A stretch of DNA of 64,000 nucleotides from Planctomycetota bacterium (GCA_023150475.1 JAKLKU010000018.1:1-64000), one strand, 5' to 3'; shown: positions 54,109-63,477, counted from the stretch's first letter. Numbers and translations: made by a program. The notes: generated by a model not told the origin, from the sequence alone.

Positions 54109-55856
54109 GCGATCCACTGCCTTGCGCGCGCGAGGCCGTCCGGCACGCTCGCGGAGATCCAGAGTTCGCCGGGCCGCTCGACGATCCCGGCCTGTGCCAG
54201 GACTTGGCGCGGTTGCGGCCGCACGCCGGCGAGCACGACTTTCAAACCGTCGCGACGGAGCCGTCCGAGCGCGGACTCGAGGTTGACGCGGCCCGTCGAG
54301 TCGATCACGGGCACGGAGTGCAGGTCGAGCACGACGACACGCGCGCGGTCGTGGACCGTGTGGAGCGCGCTCATCGCCTTCTGCGCGGCGCCGAAGAAGA
54401 GCGGCCCCGCGATTTCGTAGTAGGCGATCTCTGGCGGGAGCTTCTCGCGCAGGATCGGGTGCTCTTCTTCGACGAGCTTCGCTTCGGTGATCTCGATCAT
54501 GCGGCGCATGAAGAGCAACGAAGCGAGCGCGACGCCCCAGCTCACCGCGATCACCATGTCGAAGAGCACGGTGAGCACGAAACACGCGAGCAGGACCAGG
54601 ACGTCGCTCTTCGGCGAGGTCTTGATCGAGTGCACGACGTGTTTGACTTCGCTCATGTTCCACGCGACGAGCAGCAGCAACGCGGCGAGCGCGGCCATCG
54701 GCAAGTAGCCGAGCCACGGCGCGAGCACCAACACGGACGCGAGCACGATCAGCGAGTGCACGATCGCGGCGATCGGCGAACGGGCTCCGGCGCGCACGTT
54801 GGTGGCGGTGCGAGCGATCGCCCCGGTCGCCGCGATGCCCCCGAAGAACGGGGCGGCGACGTTGCCGACGCCTTGGGCGATCAGTTCGGCGTCGGGATCG
54901 TGTTGCGTGCCGGTCATGCCGTCGGCGACGACCGCCGAGAGCAACGATTCGATCGCGCCGAGCATCGCGATCGCGAACGCCTTGGGCAGCAAGATCGAGA
55001 TCACGTGCCAATCGAGTCCGAGCGGAGCGCCGTCGCCCGACGGCAACGTCCACGGCAGGACGAAGAGCGGCGGCAGTTGCGGGATGCCGGGCACGAGCTC
55101 GCCGCCGGACGGGTACGAGAAACGCTCGCGGATCGTCGCGACGTCGAAACCGGGGACGAAGCGTTCGAGCAACGCGCAGCCGAGGCCGGCGAACGCCAAC
55201 GCCACCAGCGGCGCCGGGACCTTCTTCGTCAGGCGCGGCCAGAAGAGCAGGATCGCCAACGTGAGCAAGCCGACGCCGACGTCCGTGATCCTCGTGGTCG
55301 GCAGCGCGCGTCCGATCGTCGCCACGCGGTCGACGTAGTGGTCGGGCATCGACGCGATGCTGAGCCCGAAGAGATCCTTCAGTTGGAGCGTCGCGATCAC
55401 GACGCCGATGCCCGCGGTGAAACCGATCGTGACCGGGTGAGGGATGAACTGGATGAGCCGGCCGAATCGCGTGACGCCCATCGCGATCAGCATCAAGCCC
55501 GCCATCAACGTCGCGAGCAGCAGCCCTCCGAGTCCGAACTGCGCGGAGATCGGCGCGAGGATCACGACGAACGCCGCGGTCGGCCCGGAGACTTGGACGC
55601 GCGAACCGCCGAGCAGCGCGATCAGGCCACCGGCGACGATCGCCGTGTAGAGCCCGTGTTGCGGCGGCACGCCGGAGGCGATCGCGAGCGCCATCGAGAG
55701 CGGCAGCGCGACGACGCCGACCACGGCTCCGGCGAGCAGGTCCGCGCGCAGATCGCTCCGCGAGTAGCCGCCGGCGAACGTCTCCTTCAGCGCGGCGAAC
55801 GGTCGGAACGCGAGCTTGGGGAAGAGCGACGCCGGCGCGGTCGGATTTGGGGACAT
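54105..55856 (-). CDS. SulP-family anion transporter with STAS domain
   Basis: 583 residues. Ten or more helices begin with DLLAGAVVGVVALPLSMALA, followed by VSGPTAAFVVILAPI and FFGGIAATGAIARTATNVRA, typical SulP landmarks. The C-terminal STAS domain (about 450-575) contains AYYEIAGPLFFGAAQKAMSA and LDLHSVPVIDSTGRVNLESA. It may carry sulfate or bicarbonate. The ATG at 55856 is chosen as an upstream in-frame start would add an Arg/Pro-rich 11-residue leader. It is coupled to galK. Confidence 0.93.
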   Translation of the reverse strand: MSPNPTAPASLFPKLAFRPFAALKETFAGGYSRSDLRADLLAGAVVGVVALPLSMALAIASGVPPQHGLYTAIVAGGLIALLGGSRVQVSGPTAAFVVILAPISAQFGLGGLLLATLMAGLMLIAMGVTRFGRLIQFIPHPVTIGFTAGIGVVIATLQLKDLFGLSIASMPDHYVDRVATIGRALPTTRITDVGVGLLTLAILLFWPRLTKKVPAPLVALAFAGLGCALLERFVPGFDVATIRERFSYPSGGELVPGIPQLPPLFVLPWTLPSGDGAPLGLDWHVISILLPKAFAIAMLGAIESLLSAVVADGMTGTQHDPDAELIAQGVGNVAAPFFGGIAATGAIARTATNVRAGARSPIAAIVHSLIVLASVLVLAPWLGYLPMAALAALLLLVAWNMSEVKHVVHSIKTSPKSDVLVLLACFVLTVLFDMVIAVSWGVALASLLFMRRMIEITEAKLVEEEHPILREKLPPEIAYYEIAGPLFFGAAQKAMSALHTVHDRARVVVLDLHSVPVIDSTGRVNLESALGRLRRDGLKVVLAGVRPQPRQVLAQAGIVERPGELWISASVPDGLARARQWIA

Positions 55857-55975
55857 GCTTCGGCCGCGCGGACCCGAGGGCCGACGCACGGCAAGTAGAT
55901 CATCCCCGCGAGCATCGCCGATTCAAGTGCGCGGTCTGGAGCGAGCCCCGGACGCGCGACTCGTCGGCGCCCCGA

Positions 55976-57694
55976 TCAGGGCCGGATTTCGAAGCGGAGC
56001 GCGTCGCTCAAGCCGATGTTGTTCGGCGCCGTGAAGCCCGGATCGCGCGACCAGAATTGGCCGTAAATCGTGTCTCCGGCGCCGAGGCCCTTCGCGGCGA
56101 CGTACGCCTGGGAGAAGTGGAAGGAGTAGCTCCCGGTGCAGTCGTCCGGCGGCGGGTTGCCTCCCGACGAGAGCACGCCGCTGCGCGTGACCGGCATCTT
56201 GACGCACAACGTGCCGCCTCCGAACGGGATCGCGGTCGCGCCCGTCACGCTCCAGAAGAACACGCCGAACTTGTTGTTCAGCACTTGGTTCGCGCCGAGG
56301 AAGAAGTCGTCGGGGCCGGAGAGACTCGGCGTGCCGCTCGAAGCGATCTGCGGCACGCAACCCAGGCTGTTCGTCTTCGCGGTGCAGTACGCTTCGGGGA
56401 ACTGGTACGTCGCGAAGAAGCGCGCCCACGCGTCGGTCGAGACGCCGGGACCCTCCCACGTGAAGAGCACGTCCTCGCCGTTCGGCGCGAGGGCGAGGCT
56501 CGGCCGCACTTGATCGCCGCCGGTGACTTCGTTCACCACGACGTCGTTGCCCAACGCGACGCCGTTGGCGTCGAAGCGCCGCGTGCGTACGTCCGCCGAA
56601 CCGCTCGACCAGTCCTCCCACACGAACGTCAGCGTGCCCGCGGCATCGGCGACGACTCTCGCGTTGCGCTGCGTCCCTGCGGTCGTCGACGGCACCCAGA
56701 ATTCCCCGCCGAGCGGGGCGCCGGAGAGGTCGAAGCGCCGCGCGGCGACGCCCCAACCCTGGCCTTCGTTGACCGAGTCTTCCCAGACGACGACGAACCG
56801 ACCGAGGCCGTCTGCGGCGACGCGCGGTTCGCGTTGGTCGCCGCTCGAGAAGCCCGCGCTCGTCAGGAAGAACTCGCCCGGCTGGAGCGCATTGCCCTGC
56901 GCGTCGAACGTGCGGCCCCAGAGGTTGAGCCCCGGTCCGCCGCCGTGTTGTCCGTAGTCGACGAACGCGAAGAAGATCGTGCCGTCGGGTGCGATCGCGG
57001 GCGCGCAGTCCGCCTGGCCGCCGTTCGTGAAGACGTTGATCGGGATGTCGCCCGACAAGAATTGGCCGTTCGAATCGAGCAAGCGGAAGTAGTTGTCGGC
57101 GTCCCAGTCGCCCGACCACGCGACGAGGAATCCGCCGGTCGGCGGCGAGGTCATCAGCGGCCGCCACTGCGACGCTTGCCACGTCTGGTTGATCTGGAAC
57201 TCGTTGCCGAGCGGCGTGCCGGTCGGTCCGAAGAGCCGACCGAAGATGCCCATCTGCTCGCCGTCGTAGCCGAAGCGCTCCGACCACGCGACGAGGATGT
57301 TGCCGGTCGCGCGATCGACGCAGACTTCCGCTTCGTCCTGCGTGCCTTGGTTCAAGGTCGGCGTGCAACCGAGGTTGCCGGTCAGCGGGTTGCCGTCGAG
57401 GTCGAAGAGGCGCAGCACCGGGTCGAGTCCGGCGACGAACGAGAGCGCCCACGTCGTGCCGCTCGAGTCGACGTCCGCGCGCACCCAGAACTGGTTGAAG
57501 CTCGGCGACGCGTTGACGCGGAACTCGTCGGTGCGCGGCGCGAAGAAAGCACTCTGGGCTCGCGCCGGCGTGGGCACGAAGCTCACCGCGACCGCAGCCG
57601 CGGCGAGGCTCGCGCGGGCCATGGAGCGGGTCATGGAGCGAGCGGCAGATCGAGTGATCGAGCGGGCGAACACGGTCGAAGCCTTGGAATGCAT
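55976..57694 (-). CDS. Secreted beta-propeller-like protein with planctomycete-type C-terminal module
   Basis: 572 residues. A long signal region (ends ASLAAAAVAVSFVPTPARA) precedes at least six blades of about 60-75 residues, each with a strand like ILVAWSERFGYDGEQMGIFG, FLVAWSGDWDADNYFRLLDS, FVVVWEDSVNEGQGWGVAAR and LTFVWEDWSSGSADVRTRRF. This periodic V-x-W-x-x pattern suggests a propeller. The last 140 residues start YCTAKTNSLGCVPQI and end LSDALRFEIRP, matching the end of the protease at 19000-22731. A TAGACT box lies about 40 bases upstream of the ATG. No enzymatic residues are evident. Confidence 0.8.
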   Translation of the reverse strand: MHSKASTVFARSITRSAARSMTRSMARASLAAAAVAVSFVPTPARAQSAFFAPRTDEFRVNASPSFNQFWVRADVDSSGTTWALSFVAGLDPVLRLFDLDGNPLTGNLGCTPTLNQGTQDEAEVCVDRATGNILVAWSERFGYDGEQMGIFGRLFGPTGTPLGNEFQINQTWQASQWRPLMTSPPTGGFLVAWSGDWDADNYFRLLDSNGQFLSGDIPINVFTNGGQADCAPAIAPDGTIFFAFVDYGQHGGGPGLNLWGRTFDAQGNALQPGEFFLTSAGFSSGDQREPRVAADGLGRFVVVWEDSVNEGQGWGVAARRFDLSGAPLGGEFWVPSTTAGTQRNARVVADAAGTLTFVWEDWSSGSADVRTRRFDANGVALGNDVVVNEVTGGDQVRPSLALAPNGEDVLFTWEGPGVSTDAWARFFATYQFPEAYCTAKTNSLGCVPQIASSGTPSLSGPDDFFLGANQVLNNKFGVFFWSVTGATAIPFGGGTLCVKMPVTRSGVLSSGGNPPPDDCTGSYSFHFSQAYVAAKGLGAGDTIYGQFWSRDPGFTAPNNIGLSDALRFEIRP

Positions 57695-57824
57695 GCGACG
57701 AAGGAGCGTTGGGGGACGGAACTCGCGCGACCGAGTCTACCCTGCGCCGCGCAAGGCGCGGTTCGCGCCGCCATCCGGGTCGGGAACGGAATTCCCGATC
57801 GTCGTCGCGACGCACTCGACGCGG

Positions 57825-57853
57825 TTGTGAGCCTGCGGACGCGCATCTAGACT
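57825..57853 (+). promoter_or_regulatory. Promoter of the deacetylase-carbamoyltransferase pair
   Basis: TTGTGA (57825-57830) and TAGACT (57848-57853) are separated by exactly 17 bases. The ATG at 57864 follows the -10 box after ten bases, the same spacing and -10 sequence as at selD. Confidence 0.7.
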
Positions 57854-57863
57854 CGCGAGCTCG

Positions 57864-58913
57864 ATGGAATCGCCGAACGGCGCGACCCGCGGGGACGGAG
57901 CGCCCGAAGACCACGCTCGTCGCGGCTCACGGCCCGAGACACCGCCGAACCTCGTCGTGCTCGTCGCGACCGAGGAGGAATTCGATTGGTCGGGGCCGTT
58001 CCAGCGCGGCGCGACCTCGGTGCGCGCGGCGGCGGCGCTGCCGGTCGGGCAAGCGCTGTTCGACGAGTTCGGCGTGCGGGCGACGTGGCTCGCGGACTTT
58101 CCGATCGCGTCGCAGCAGTCCGCGCTCGAGCCGCTCGCCGCGGTCCTGGCGGGCGGGCGTTCGGAGCTCGGCGCCCACCTGCATCCGTGGGTGACGCCGC
58201 CGTTCGACGAGGAGTTGACGCGCGCGAACTCGTTCCCCGGCAACTTGGACGAGACGCTCGAACGCGCGAAGCTCGCCGAGCTCACCGACACGCTCGAGCG
58301 CAATCTCGGCGTGCGTCCGCGCATCTACCAGGCCGGTCGCTACGGCTTCGGGCCGCGCACGGCGCGGCTGCTCGTCCAACTCGGGTATCGAGTCGACGCG
58401 AGCACCTGTCCGGCGTTCGACTTCACTGCGGAAGGCGGTCCCGACTTCACGCACGCGCGCGTCGAGCCGTTCTTCCATCCCGAGGCGCGCGAACTCTTCG
58501 TCGTGCCGGTCACCGGCGCGTGCATCGGGTTCCTCGGCGAGCGCGCGCCGCACTGGTACTCGCGCATCTCGAAAAGTGGTTGGGCGCGCCTCCGGTTGCC
58601 CGCGTTGTTCGCCCGCGTGCGCGCCGTCGAACGCATGCGGCTCTCGCCCGAAGGGTTCGAGTTCGAGGACATGCGCCGGCTGACGCTCGCGCTCGCCGCG
58701 CGCGGCCAGCGCACGTTCACGTTCACCTTCCACAGCCCGTCGTTGATGCGCGGCGGCACGAGCTACGTGCAGTCCGACGCGGAGCTCGCGCGCTTCCTCG
58801 ACCGTTGCAGACGCTACTTCGACTTCTTCCTCGGCGAGTTCCGCGGCCGTTCGGTCTCGCCGCTCGTGTTGCGCGACGAATACGCCGCGCTCCGTGACCG
58901 CGTGCGCGCTTGA
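57864..58913 (+). CDS. WalW-type polysaccharide deacetylase-family protein
   Basis: 349 residues. The NodB-like barrel shows VLVATEEEFDWSGPFQRG (in place of the usual T-F-D-D), then SELGAHLHPWVTPPFDEEL with the metal His pair, IYQAGRYGFGPRTARLLVQL and TFTFHSPSLMRGGTSYV near the end. This set matches the WalW/polysaccharide-deacetylase subgroup found in glycan biosynthesis loci. Deacetylation of a surface sugar is likely, but the substrate is unknown. It overlaps the carbamoyltransferase (TTGA) and is driven by a strong-looking promoter. Confidence 0.82.
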   Translation: MESPNGATRGDGAPEDHARRGSRPETPPNLVVLVATEEEFDWSGPFQRGATSVRAAAALPVGQALFDEFGVRATWLADFPIASQQSALEPLAAVLAGGRSELGAHLHPWVTPPFDEELTRANSFPGNLDETLERAKLAELTDTLERNLGVRPRIYQAGRYGFGPRTARLLVQLGYRVDASTCPAFDFTAEGGPDFTHARVEPFFHPEARELFVVPVTGACIGFLGERAPHWYSRISKSGWARLRLPALFARVRAVERMRLSPEGFEFEDMRRLTLALAARGQRTFTFTFHSPSLMRGGTSYVQSDAELARFLDRCRRYFDFFLGEFRGRSVSPLVLRDEYAALRDRVRA

Positions 58914-60739
58914 AGGTCCTCGGCATCTCACCGCTCGACAAGGACGCGAGCGCCTCGCTGGTCGAGGACGGCCGCGTGCTCTTCGCGTCCGGCGAAGAGC
59001 GTTGGTCGCGCCGCAAGCAGCACTCCGGGTTCCCGGAACGTGCGATCCGCGAAGCGCTCGAACGCACCGGCACGCGTCCGCAGGAGCTCGACCTGATCGC
59101 GTATCCGTTCCTCGAGTGGCATCAGGAAGCCGAGCGCATCGAGCAGGCCTTCGCCGCGGAGCGCGCGTTCGCCGCGAACTTCCGGCCACCCGCCCTCGAG
59201 CCGTTGCTCGCCGCCGCCGAGCGGCGCGTGCACGAGCGCAGCGAACCGATCCACGGCCTCGCCGAGCCGAACTTCCGCAAGCGCAAGGGCTGGCTCAAGG
59301 AGCTCTTCTACACGCTCGCCGGCGTGCAGCCGTTCGGCTCGGCGCTCGCAGCGAAGTTCTACTCGCAGCGTTGGGCGCGCCGCGCCGCGCTCGAGCACCG
59401 ACATTGGCAAGCGGAACTCGAAGCCGGGCTCGCGCGGCTCGAACTGCGCGCGAAGCTCGTGCGCAGCGACCACCACGCGTCGCACGCGGCGAACGCGTAC
59501 CTCGCGAGCGGCTTCGAACGAGCGCTCGTCGTCACGCTCGACGGCTACGGCTCCGGGCTCGCCGGCACGATCGGCCTCGGCGAAGGCGGCAGCGTGAAGC
59601 GGCTCGCGGCGCTCTCGTTCCCGCACTCGCTCGGCAGCTTCTACGAGATGGTCACGTCGTCGCTCGGGTTCCAGCCCGACCGTCACGCCGGCAAGATCGT
59701 CGGCCTCGCTGCGTGGGGCGATCCCGCGGTGCTCGAGGACGTGTTGCTCTCGCGCGCGAAACGCGGCGCCGGCGACCTCGCGCTCTTCCAGAACCTCAAC
59801 GTCCACCTCTCGCGCCACCTCGCCGCGCGATTCCCGATCGTCGACGTCGCTGCGGCGTACCAGCGCGTGCTCGAGCTGCTCGCGCGCGAGCTCGTCGCGT
59901 TCTGGCTCGCGAAGACCGGCGCGAAGCACTTGGTGCTGTCGGGCGGCGTCACGGCGAACGTCAAGATGAACCAACGCTTGCACGAGCTCGACGGCGTCGC
60001 CGGCACGTTCGTGTACCCGAACATGGGCGACGGCGGCTGCGGGACGGGGCTCGCGCTGCAGCTCTCGTGGCCCGGCGGCGTGCGCGAGTCGTTCCGCGAC
60101 GTCTACTTCGGGCCCGAGTTCGGCCCGAGCGAGATCCGCGCCGCGTTGGAGGAAGAGCACCTGCCGTTCGAGGAGCCCGCCGACCTGCCGCGCAAGGTCG
60201 CCGAGAAGATCCACGGTGGTCTCGTGGTCGCTCGCTTCGCGGGGCGGATGGAGTACGGGCCGCGCGCGCTCGGCAACCGTTCGATCCTGTACCACGGACG
60301 CGAGCCGAAGGTGAACCAGTGGCTCAACCAGCGCCTCGCGCGCACGGAGTTCATGCCGTTCGCGCCGGTGACGAAGTGGGAGGCGCGCGAGAGCTGCTAC
60401 CAACGGCTCGCCGGCGCGGAACACGCGGCCGAGTTCATGACGCTGACTTTCGACTGCACCGAGCGCATGCGCCGCGAATGTCCGGCGGCCGTGCACGTCG
60501 ACGGCACGGCGCGGCCGCAGTTGATCCGCCGCGACGTCAATCCCGACTACTGGCGCATCCTCGACGAGTACGAGCGGCTCTCCGGCATCCCGAGCCTGAT
60601 CAACACGAGCTTCAACATGCACGAGGAGCCGATCGTGTGCACGCCGCGCGACGCGGTGCGCGCGTTCCTCGACGGGCGCATCGACGCGCTCGCGATCCCG
60701 CCGTACTGGGTGGAGAACCCGCGCCTCGAACGGCGTTGA
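58910..60739 (+). CDS. Carbamoyltransferase (NodU/TobZ family)
   Basis: 609 residues. The N-terminal Kae1-like domain starts KVLGISPLDKDASASLVEDG and carries the metal-binding HHASHAANAYLASGF and LSGGVTANVKMNQRLHEL. The C-terminal domain has RMEYGPRALGNRSILYHGRE and NTSFNMHEEPIVCTPRDAVR, the family's signature. It transfers a carbamoyl group from carbamoyl phosphate to a sugar or antibiotic hydroxyl; in this setting a surface glycan is likely. The start is a TTG overlapping the deacetylase stop. Confidence 0.93.
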   Translation: MKVLGISPLDKDASASLVEDGRVLFASGEERWSRRKQHSGFPERAIREALERTGTRPQELDLIAYPFLEWHQEAERIEQAFAAERAFAANFRPPALEPLLAAAERRVHERSEPIHGLAEPNFRKRKGWLKELFYTLAGVQPFGSALAAKFYSQRWARRAALEHRHWQAELEAGLARLELRAKLVRSDHHASHAANAYLASGFERALVVTLDGYGSGLAGTIGLGEGGSVKRLAALSFPHSLGSFYEMVTSSLGFQPDRHAGKIVGLAAWGDPAVLEDVLLSRAKRGAGDLALFQNLNVHLSRHLAARFPIVDVAAAYQRVLELLARELVAFWLAKTGAKHLVLSGGVTANVKMNQRLHELDGVAGTFVYPNMGDGGCGTGLALQLSWPGGVRESFRDVYFGPEFGPSEIRAALEEEHLPFEEPADLPRKVAEKIHGGLVVARFAGRMEYGPRALGNRSILYHGREPKVNQWLNQRLARTEFMPFAPVTKWEARESCYQRLAGAEHAAEFMTLTFDCTERMRRECPAAVHVDGTARPQLIRRDVNPDYWRILDEYERLSGIPSLINTSFNMHEEPIVCTPRDAVRAFLDGRIDALAIPPYWVENPRLERR

Positions 60740-60740
60740 C

Positions 60741-61628
60741 TCAGCGGTCGCGCCGCGGATCGAGCGAGAAGTGGTGCGCGAGCGCGAGCAAGCGCGTCAC
60801 TTCGTGGCTGAAGTGCCCTTTCGCGACGTACGTCCGCACGTAGTCCGCGAAATCGACCGGCAGGATCACCGCGTAGTAGAGGACCCAGAGGCCACGGCAC
60901 GTCACCGTCCCGAGGAGCGGCGCGTCGAACGGGCCGACTGCGAGGTCCGCGAGCGTCGCGCCGAAGAGCAGCAGCAGGCCGACGTCGAAGTTGGTCATCA
61001 GCGCGCGCAACGTGACGAGGTCCGGGCGCAGCCGGAACGGCTCGCGTGTGCCCGCCGACGCGAGCTCGACTTCGAGCGCACGCACGACCATCGGCCGGGA
61101 CGTCTCTCCGATGAAGTCCTGCTTGCGTGAGCGGCGTAGGAACTCCTTCAGGAAGACGATGCCCGGCGTCTCGAGGAAGAGCTTCAGCCACAACGTCGCC
61201 GTCGAGGCCGCGAACGCCGCGAAGATCGGCCAGACCGCTCCCGACTCGCGCCACAGTCCGATCGCCACGCCGCAGAACACCAGCGGCTTGACCAGCATGT
61301 GGAACAGGAAGTCGAAGTAGCCCCACTTCGGATCGCAGACCCGCTGGAACCGCGCGACTTCGCCGTCGACGCAATCGAGCACGTAGTAGAGGACGAGCAG
61401 GGCGGCGCCGACCGCCGCGAGGCCGCCGAACGTGGTCTGCAACGCCGCGCCGGCGAGGCCGCAGACGAAGAACCCGATCGACGCGAGGTCCGGCGACAGC
61501 CGCAGGTCGACCATCACCTTGGTGATCGGGAGCGACGCGTGGTCGCCATAGAGCAGACCGGCGACGTCGTTCGTGTCGCGCACGGGCGCCTGACAGACGC
61601 GGCGCAGCTCGCTCCAGCTCACTCCCAT
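60741..61628 (-). CDS. CDP-alcohol phosphatidyltransferase-family membrane protein, variant motif
   Basis: 295 residues with about six helices. The family motif D-x2-DG-x2-AR is present as DCVDGEVARF, but the second half reads GYFDFLFH, so the last Asp of the canonical DG-AR-G-D-D motif is His. The enzymes join a CDP-linked alcohol to a second alcohol to make phospholipids or phosphodiester glycans. An N-terminal soluble segment of about 40 residues precedes TM1. It lies convergent to the carbamoyltransferase with a one-base gap, and its operon partner is the flippase upstream. Confidence 0.82.
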   Translation of the reverse strand: MGVSWSELRRVCQAPVRDTNDVAGLLYGDHASLPITKVMVDLRLSPDLASIGFFVCGLAGAALQTTFGGLAAVGAALLVLYYVLDCVDGEVARFQRVCDPKWGYFDFLFHMLVKPLVFCGVAIGLWRESGAVWPIFAAFAASTATLWLKLFLETPGIVFLKEFLRRSRKQDFIGETSRPMVVRALEVELASAGTREPFRLRPDLVTLRALMTNFDVGLLLLFGATLADLAVGPFDAPLLGTVTCRGLWVLYYAVILPVDFADYVRTYVAKGHFSHEVTRLLALAHHFSLDPRRDR

Positions 61629-61670
61629 GGTGCCGTTGTGCTCCGGCTCAAGATACCGCGGGAGTCGCGC

Positions 61671-63143
61671 TCACGCGCGGCTGCGCGTGCGCCAGTCGCG
61701 CACGATCGCGAGCAACGCGGCGCGTTCGTCGCCACGGAGGTATCCGAGCCAACCCCAAGCCGCCCAGACGGCGAGCGCGCCGACCCCGAGCCACGGTCCG
61801 AGTGCCGGGGACTCGCCGCGCGCCCACGCGACCACCGCGGCGAGGGCTCCGGCGCCGGCGAGCGTCGCGAGCACGCGACCCCAGCGGAACTCGTGCGGGA
61901 AGACGCGCCGCACCGCGAGCTGGGTCGCGATCGCGAGCACCAGGAACGTCACGGCGGTCGAGATCGCCGCTCCGAGGAAGCCGTGCACCGGGATCAGGGC
62001 CACGTTGAGCGCGACGTTCACGACGAGCGCGACGGCGGTCAGCCACGGCAAGGGTCCGGTGACCTTGGCGACGTGGAAGCCGGTCTGCGCGAATTGGAAC
62101 CAGCCCCAGCAGAGGTAGCCGAAACCGATCCACGGCACGGCGACGGCGGCGCCACGGAATCCTTCGCGCTGCGCGAGCACGTCGACGAGCTCCGGAGCGA
62201 ACACCGAGAGCGCGAGCGTCACGCCGGCGAGCACGAAGAGGAAGTGGGGGCCGAGCTCGCCGAGGACCCGCGCCTGTTTCGGTCGCTCGACCAGCGAAAA
62301 GACGTACGGGTACCAGACCATCAGGAACGGCGCGAGCAGCAGGTAGTTGCCGATGTACCCGAGCTTGTACGCGAGCGCGTACACGCCGACGTCGTCGCGT
62401 GTGGCGAGCGCGGCGACGAAGTACCGGTCGGACGAGTGCAGGCAGAACTGCAGGATGCCGTTCGGGATCAACGGCAACGCGAACGCCATCAGCCCCGTGA
62501 AGATCTCGCGCGAGAACTTCAAGCCGATCCGCGGCAGCAGGTAGAGCGCGAGCAGCGTCGCGAACACGGCTTCGGAGAGCGCGACGGCTTCGAACGCGCC
62601 GACGACGCCGCGCTCGAGCACCGCGACGAAGAGCACCTGGAGCAGCAGCTCGACGATCACCTTCGACAGCGCGAACGCGCCGAACGCGAGCGAGCGCTGC
62701 TCGGTCTGCAGGTAGCGCGCGAGCACTTCGCGGGCGAGCTGGAACCAGAGGATGACGAGCGAGAGCCGCGCGAGCGTCGTGAACCCCGGCTCGGCGAGCC
62801 AGCCGCGGCCGTCGGCGAGCCACGTGCCCGCGCCGAGCACCGCGACGACGACGGCGGCGGAAACCGCGACCGCGAGCCACGTGGTGCTGACGACGAGGCG
62901 TTTCCGCGCAGGATCCGCATCGTCGAAATAGTGCCGCGCCATCGCGTTCGTCACGTTGATGCCGCAGAGCTGCGCGAGCACCGCGATCGTCACGCCGAAG
63001 AGCTCCTTCGCGCCGTAGTCCGCTTCCGACAGGAAGTGCGTGAACAGCGGGATCAGCAGGAATCCCGCGAGCCGCGAGAGCTGCTCGGCGGCCGCGTAGG
63101 TGAACGCGTGACGCACGAGCTTCTGGATCGCATCGCGCAGCAC
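61671..63143 (-). CDS. Wzx-like polysaccharide flippase (MATE/MVF superfamily)
   Basis: 490 residues with about 14 membrane helices. The N-terminus LVRHAFTYAAAEQLSRLAGF followed by LLIPLFTHFLSEADYGAKEL is typical of Wzx/RfbX-type lipid-linked glycan flippases; further marks are ALPLIPNGILQFCLHSSDRY and GVYALAYKLGYIGNYLLLAP. I use the GTG at 63143; an in-frame start at 63284 would add 47 Pro/Arg/Gly-rich residues encoded by a G-quadruplex-like tract and is unlikely. It probably exports the glycan modified by neighbouring enzymes. Confidence 0.85.
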   Translation of the reverse strand: MLRDAIQKLVRHAFTYAAAEQLSRLAGFLLIPLFTHFLSEADYGAKELFGVTIAVLAQLCGINVTNAMARHYFDDADPARKRLVVSTTWLAVAVSAAVVVAVLGAGTWLADGRGWLAEPGFTTLARLSLVILWFQLAREVLARYLQTEQRSLAFGAFALSKVIVELLLQVLFVAVLERGVVGAFEAVALSEAVFATLLALYLLPRIGLKFSREIFTGLMAFALPLIPNGILQFCLHSSDRYFVAALATRDDVGVYALAYKLGYIGNYLLLAPFLMVWYPYVFSLVERPKQARVLGELGPHFLFVLAGVTLALSVFAPELVDVLAQREGFRGAAVAVPWIGFGYLCWGWFQFAQTGFHVAKVTGPLPWLTAVALVVNVALNVALIPVHGFLGAAISTAVTFLVLAIATQLAVRRVFPHEFRWGRVLATLAGAGALAAVVAWARGESPALGPWLGVGALAVWAAWGWLGYLRGDERAALLAIVRDWRTRSRA

Positions 63144-63477
63144 GGCGAAGGCTCGGCGGAGTCTCGGTTGGGGGCCCGGGGGGACTCGGGGGGCGGCTCG
63201 GGGGGACTCGCTCGGCCCGCGCGCCCGAGACGGGCGGGAACACGGCGGCGGGCGGAGGATAGGTGCGCCCGGATGGGGTTGCAACCCGCGCCGAGTGCCG
63301 CGGCACCGTCACGGTCGGAGCGGGACGGGGCGCCGAGGTAGCTCGACGCGGGTTGCGTCGGAGTGCAAAGGAGAGTTGCGCGGGCGCGACCGAACGCTGC
63401 CGGATGTTTGGGAGGCTACGTTCGGCGCAGAGAGCTTCCGCTGCCGCGGCCGGAACGTGGTTCCGGCGCGCGGGCGT
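63144..63477. other. Spacer with G-quadruplex motif between lexA and the flippase gene
   Basis: About 330 bases with no supported gene. On the plus strand, four G-runs of 5, 6, 6 and 6 bases (63170-63205) are separated by loops of 3, 4 and 6 bases, a textbook quadruplex pattern. CGGGGGGACTCG occurs twice within it (63177-63188 and 63199-63210). It lies directly upstream of the flippase start, with the G-rich strand as template. The rest holds no clear promoter to my eye. Confidence 0.6.

Noticed and set aside
63144..63284. N-terminal extension of the flippase to 63284
   Set aside because: The extra 47 residues are Pro/Gly/Arg-rich text from the G-tract, and the family N-terminus begins just after the GTG at 63143.
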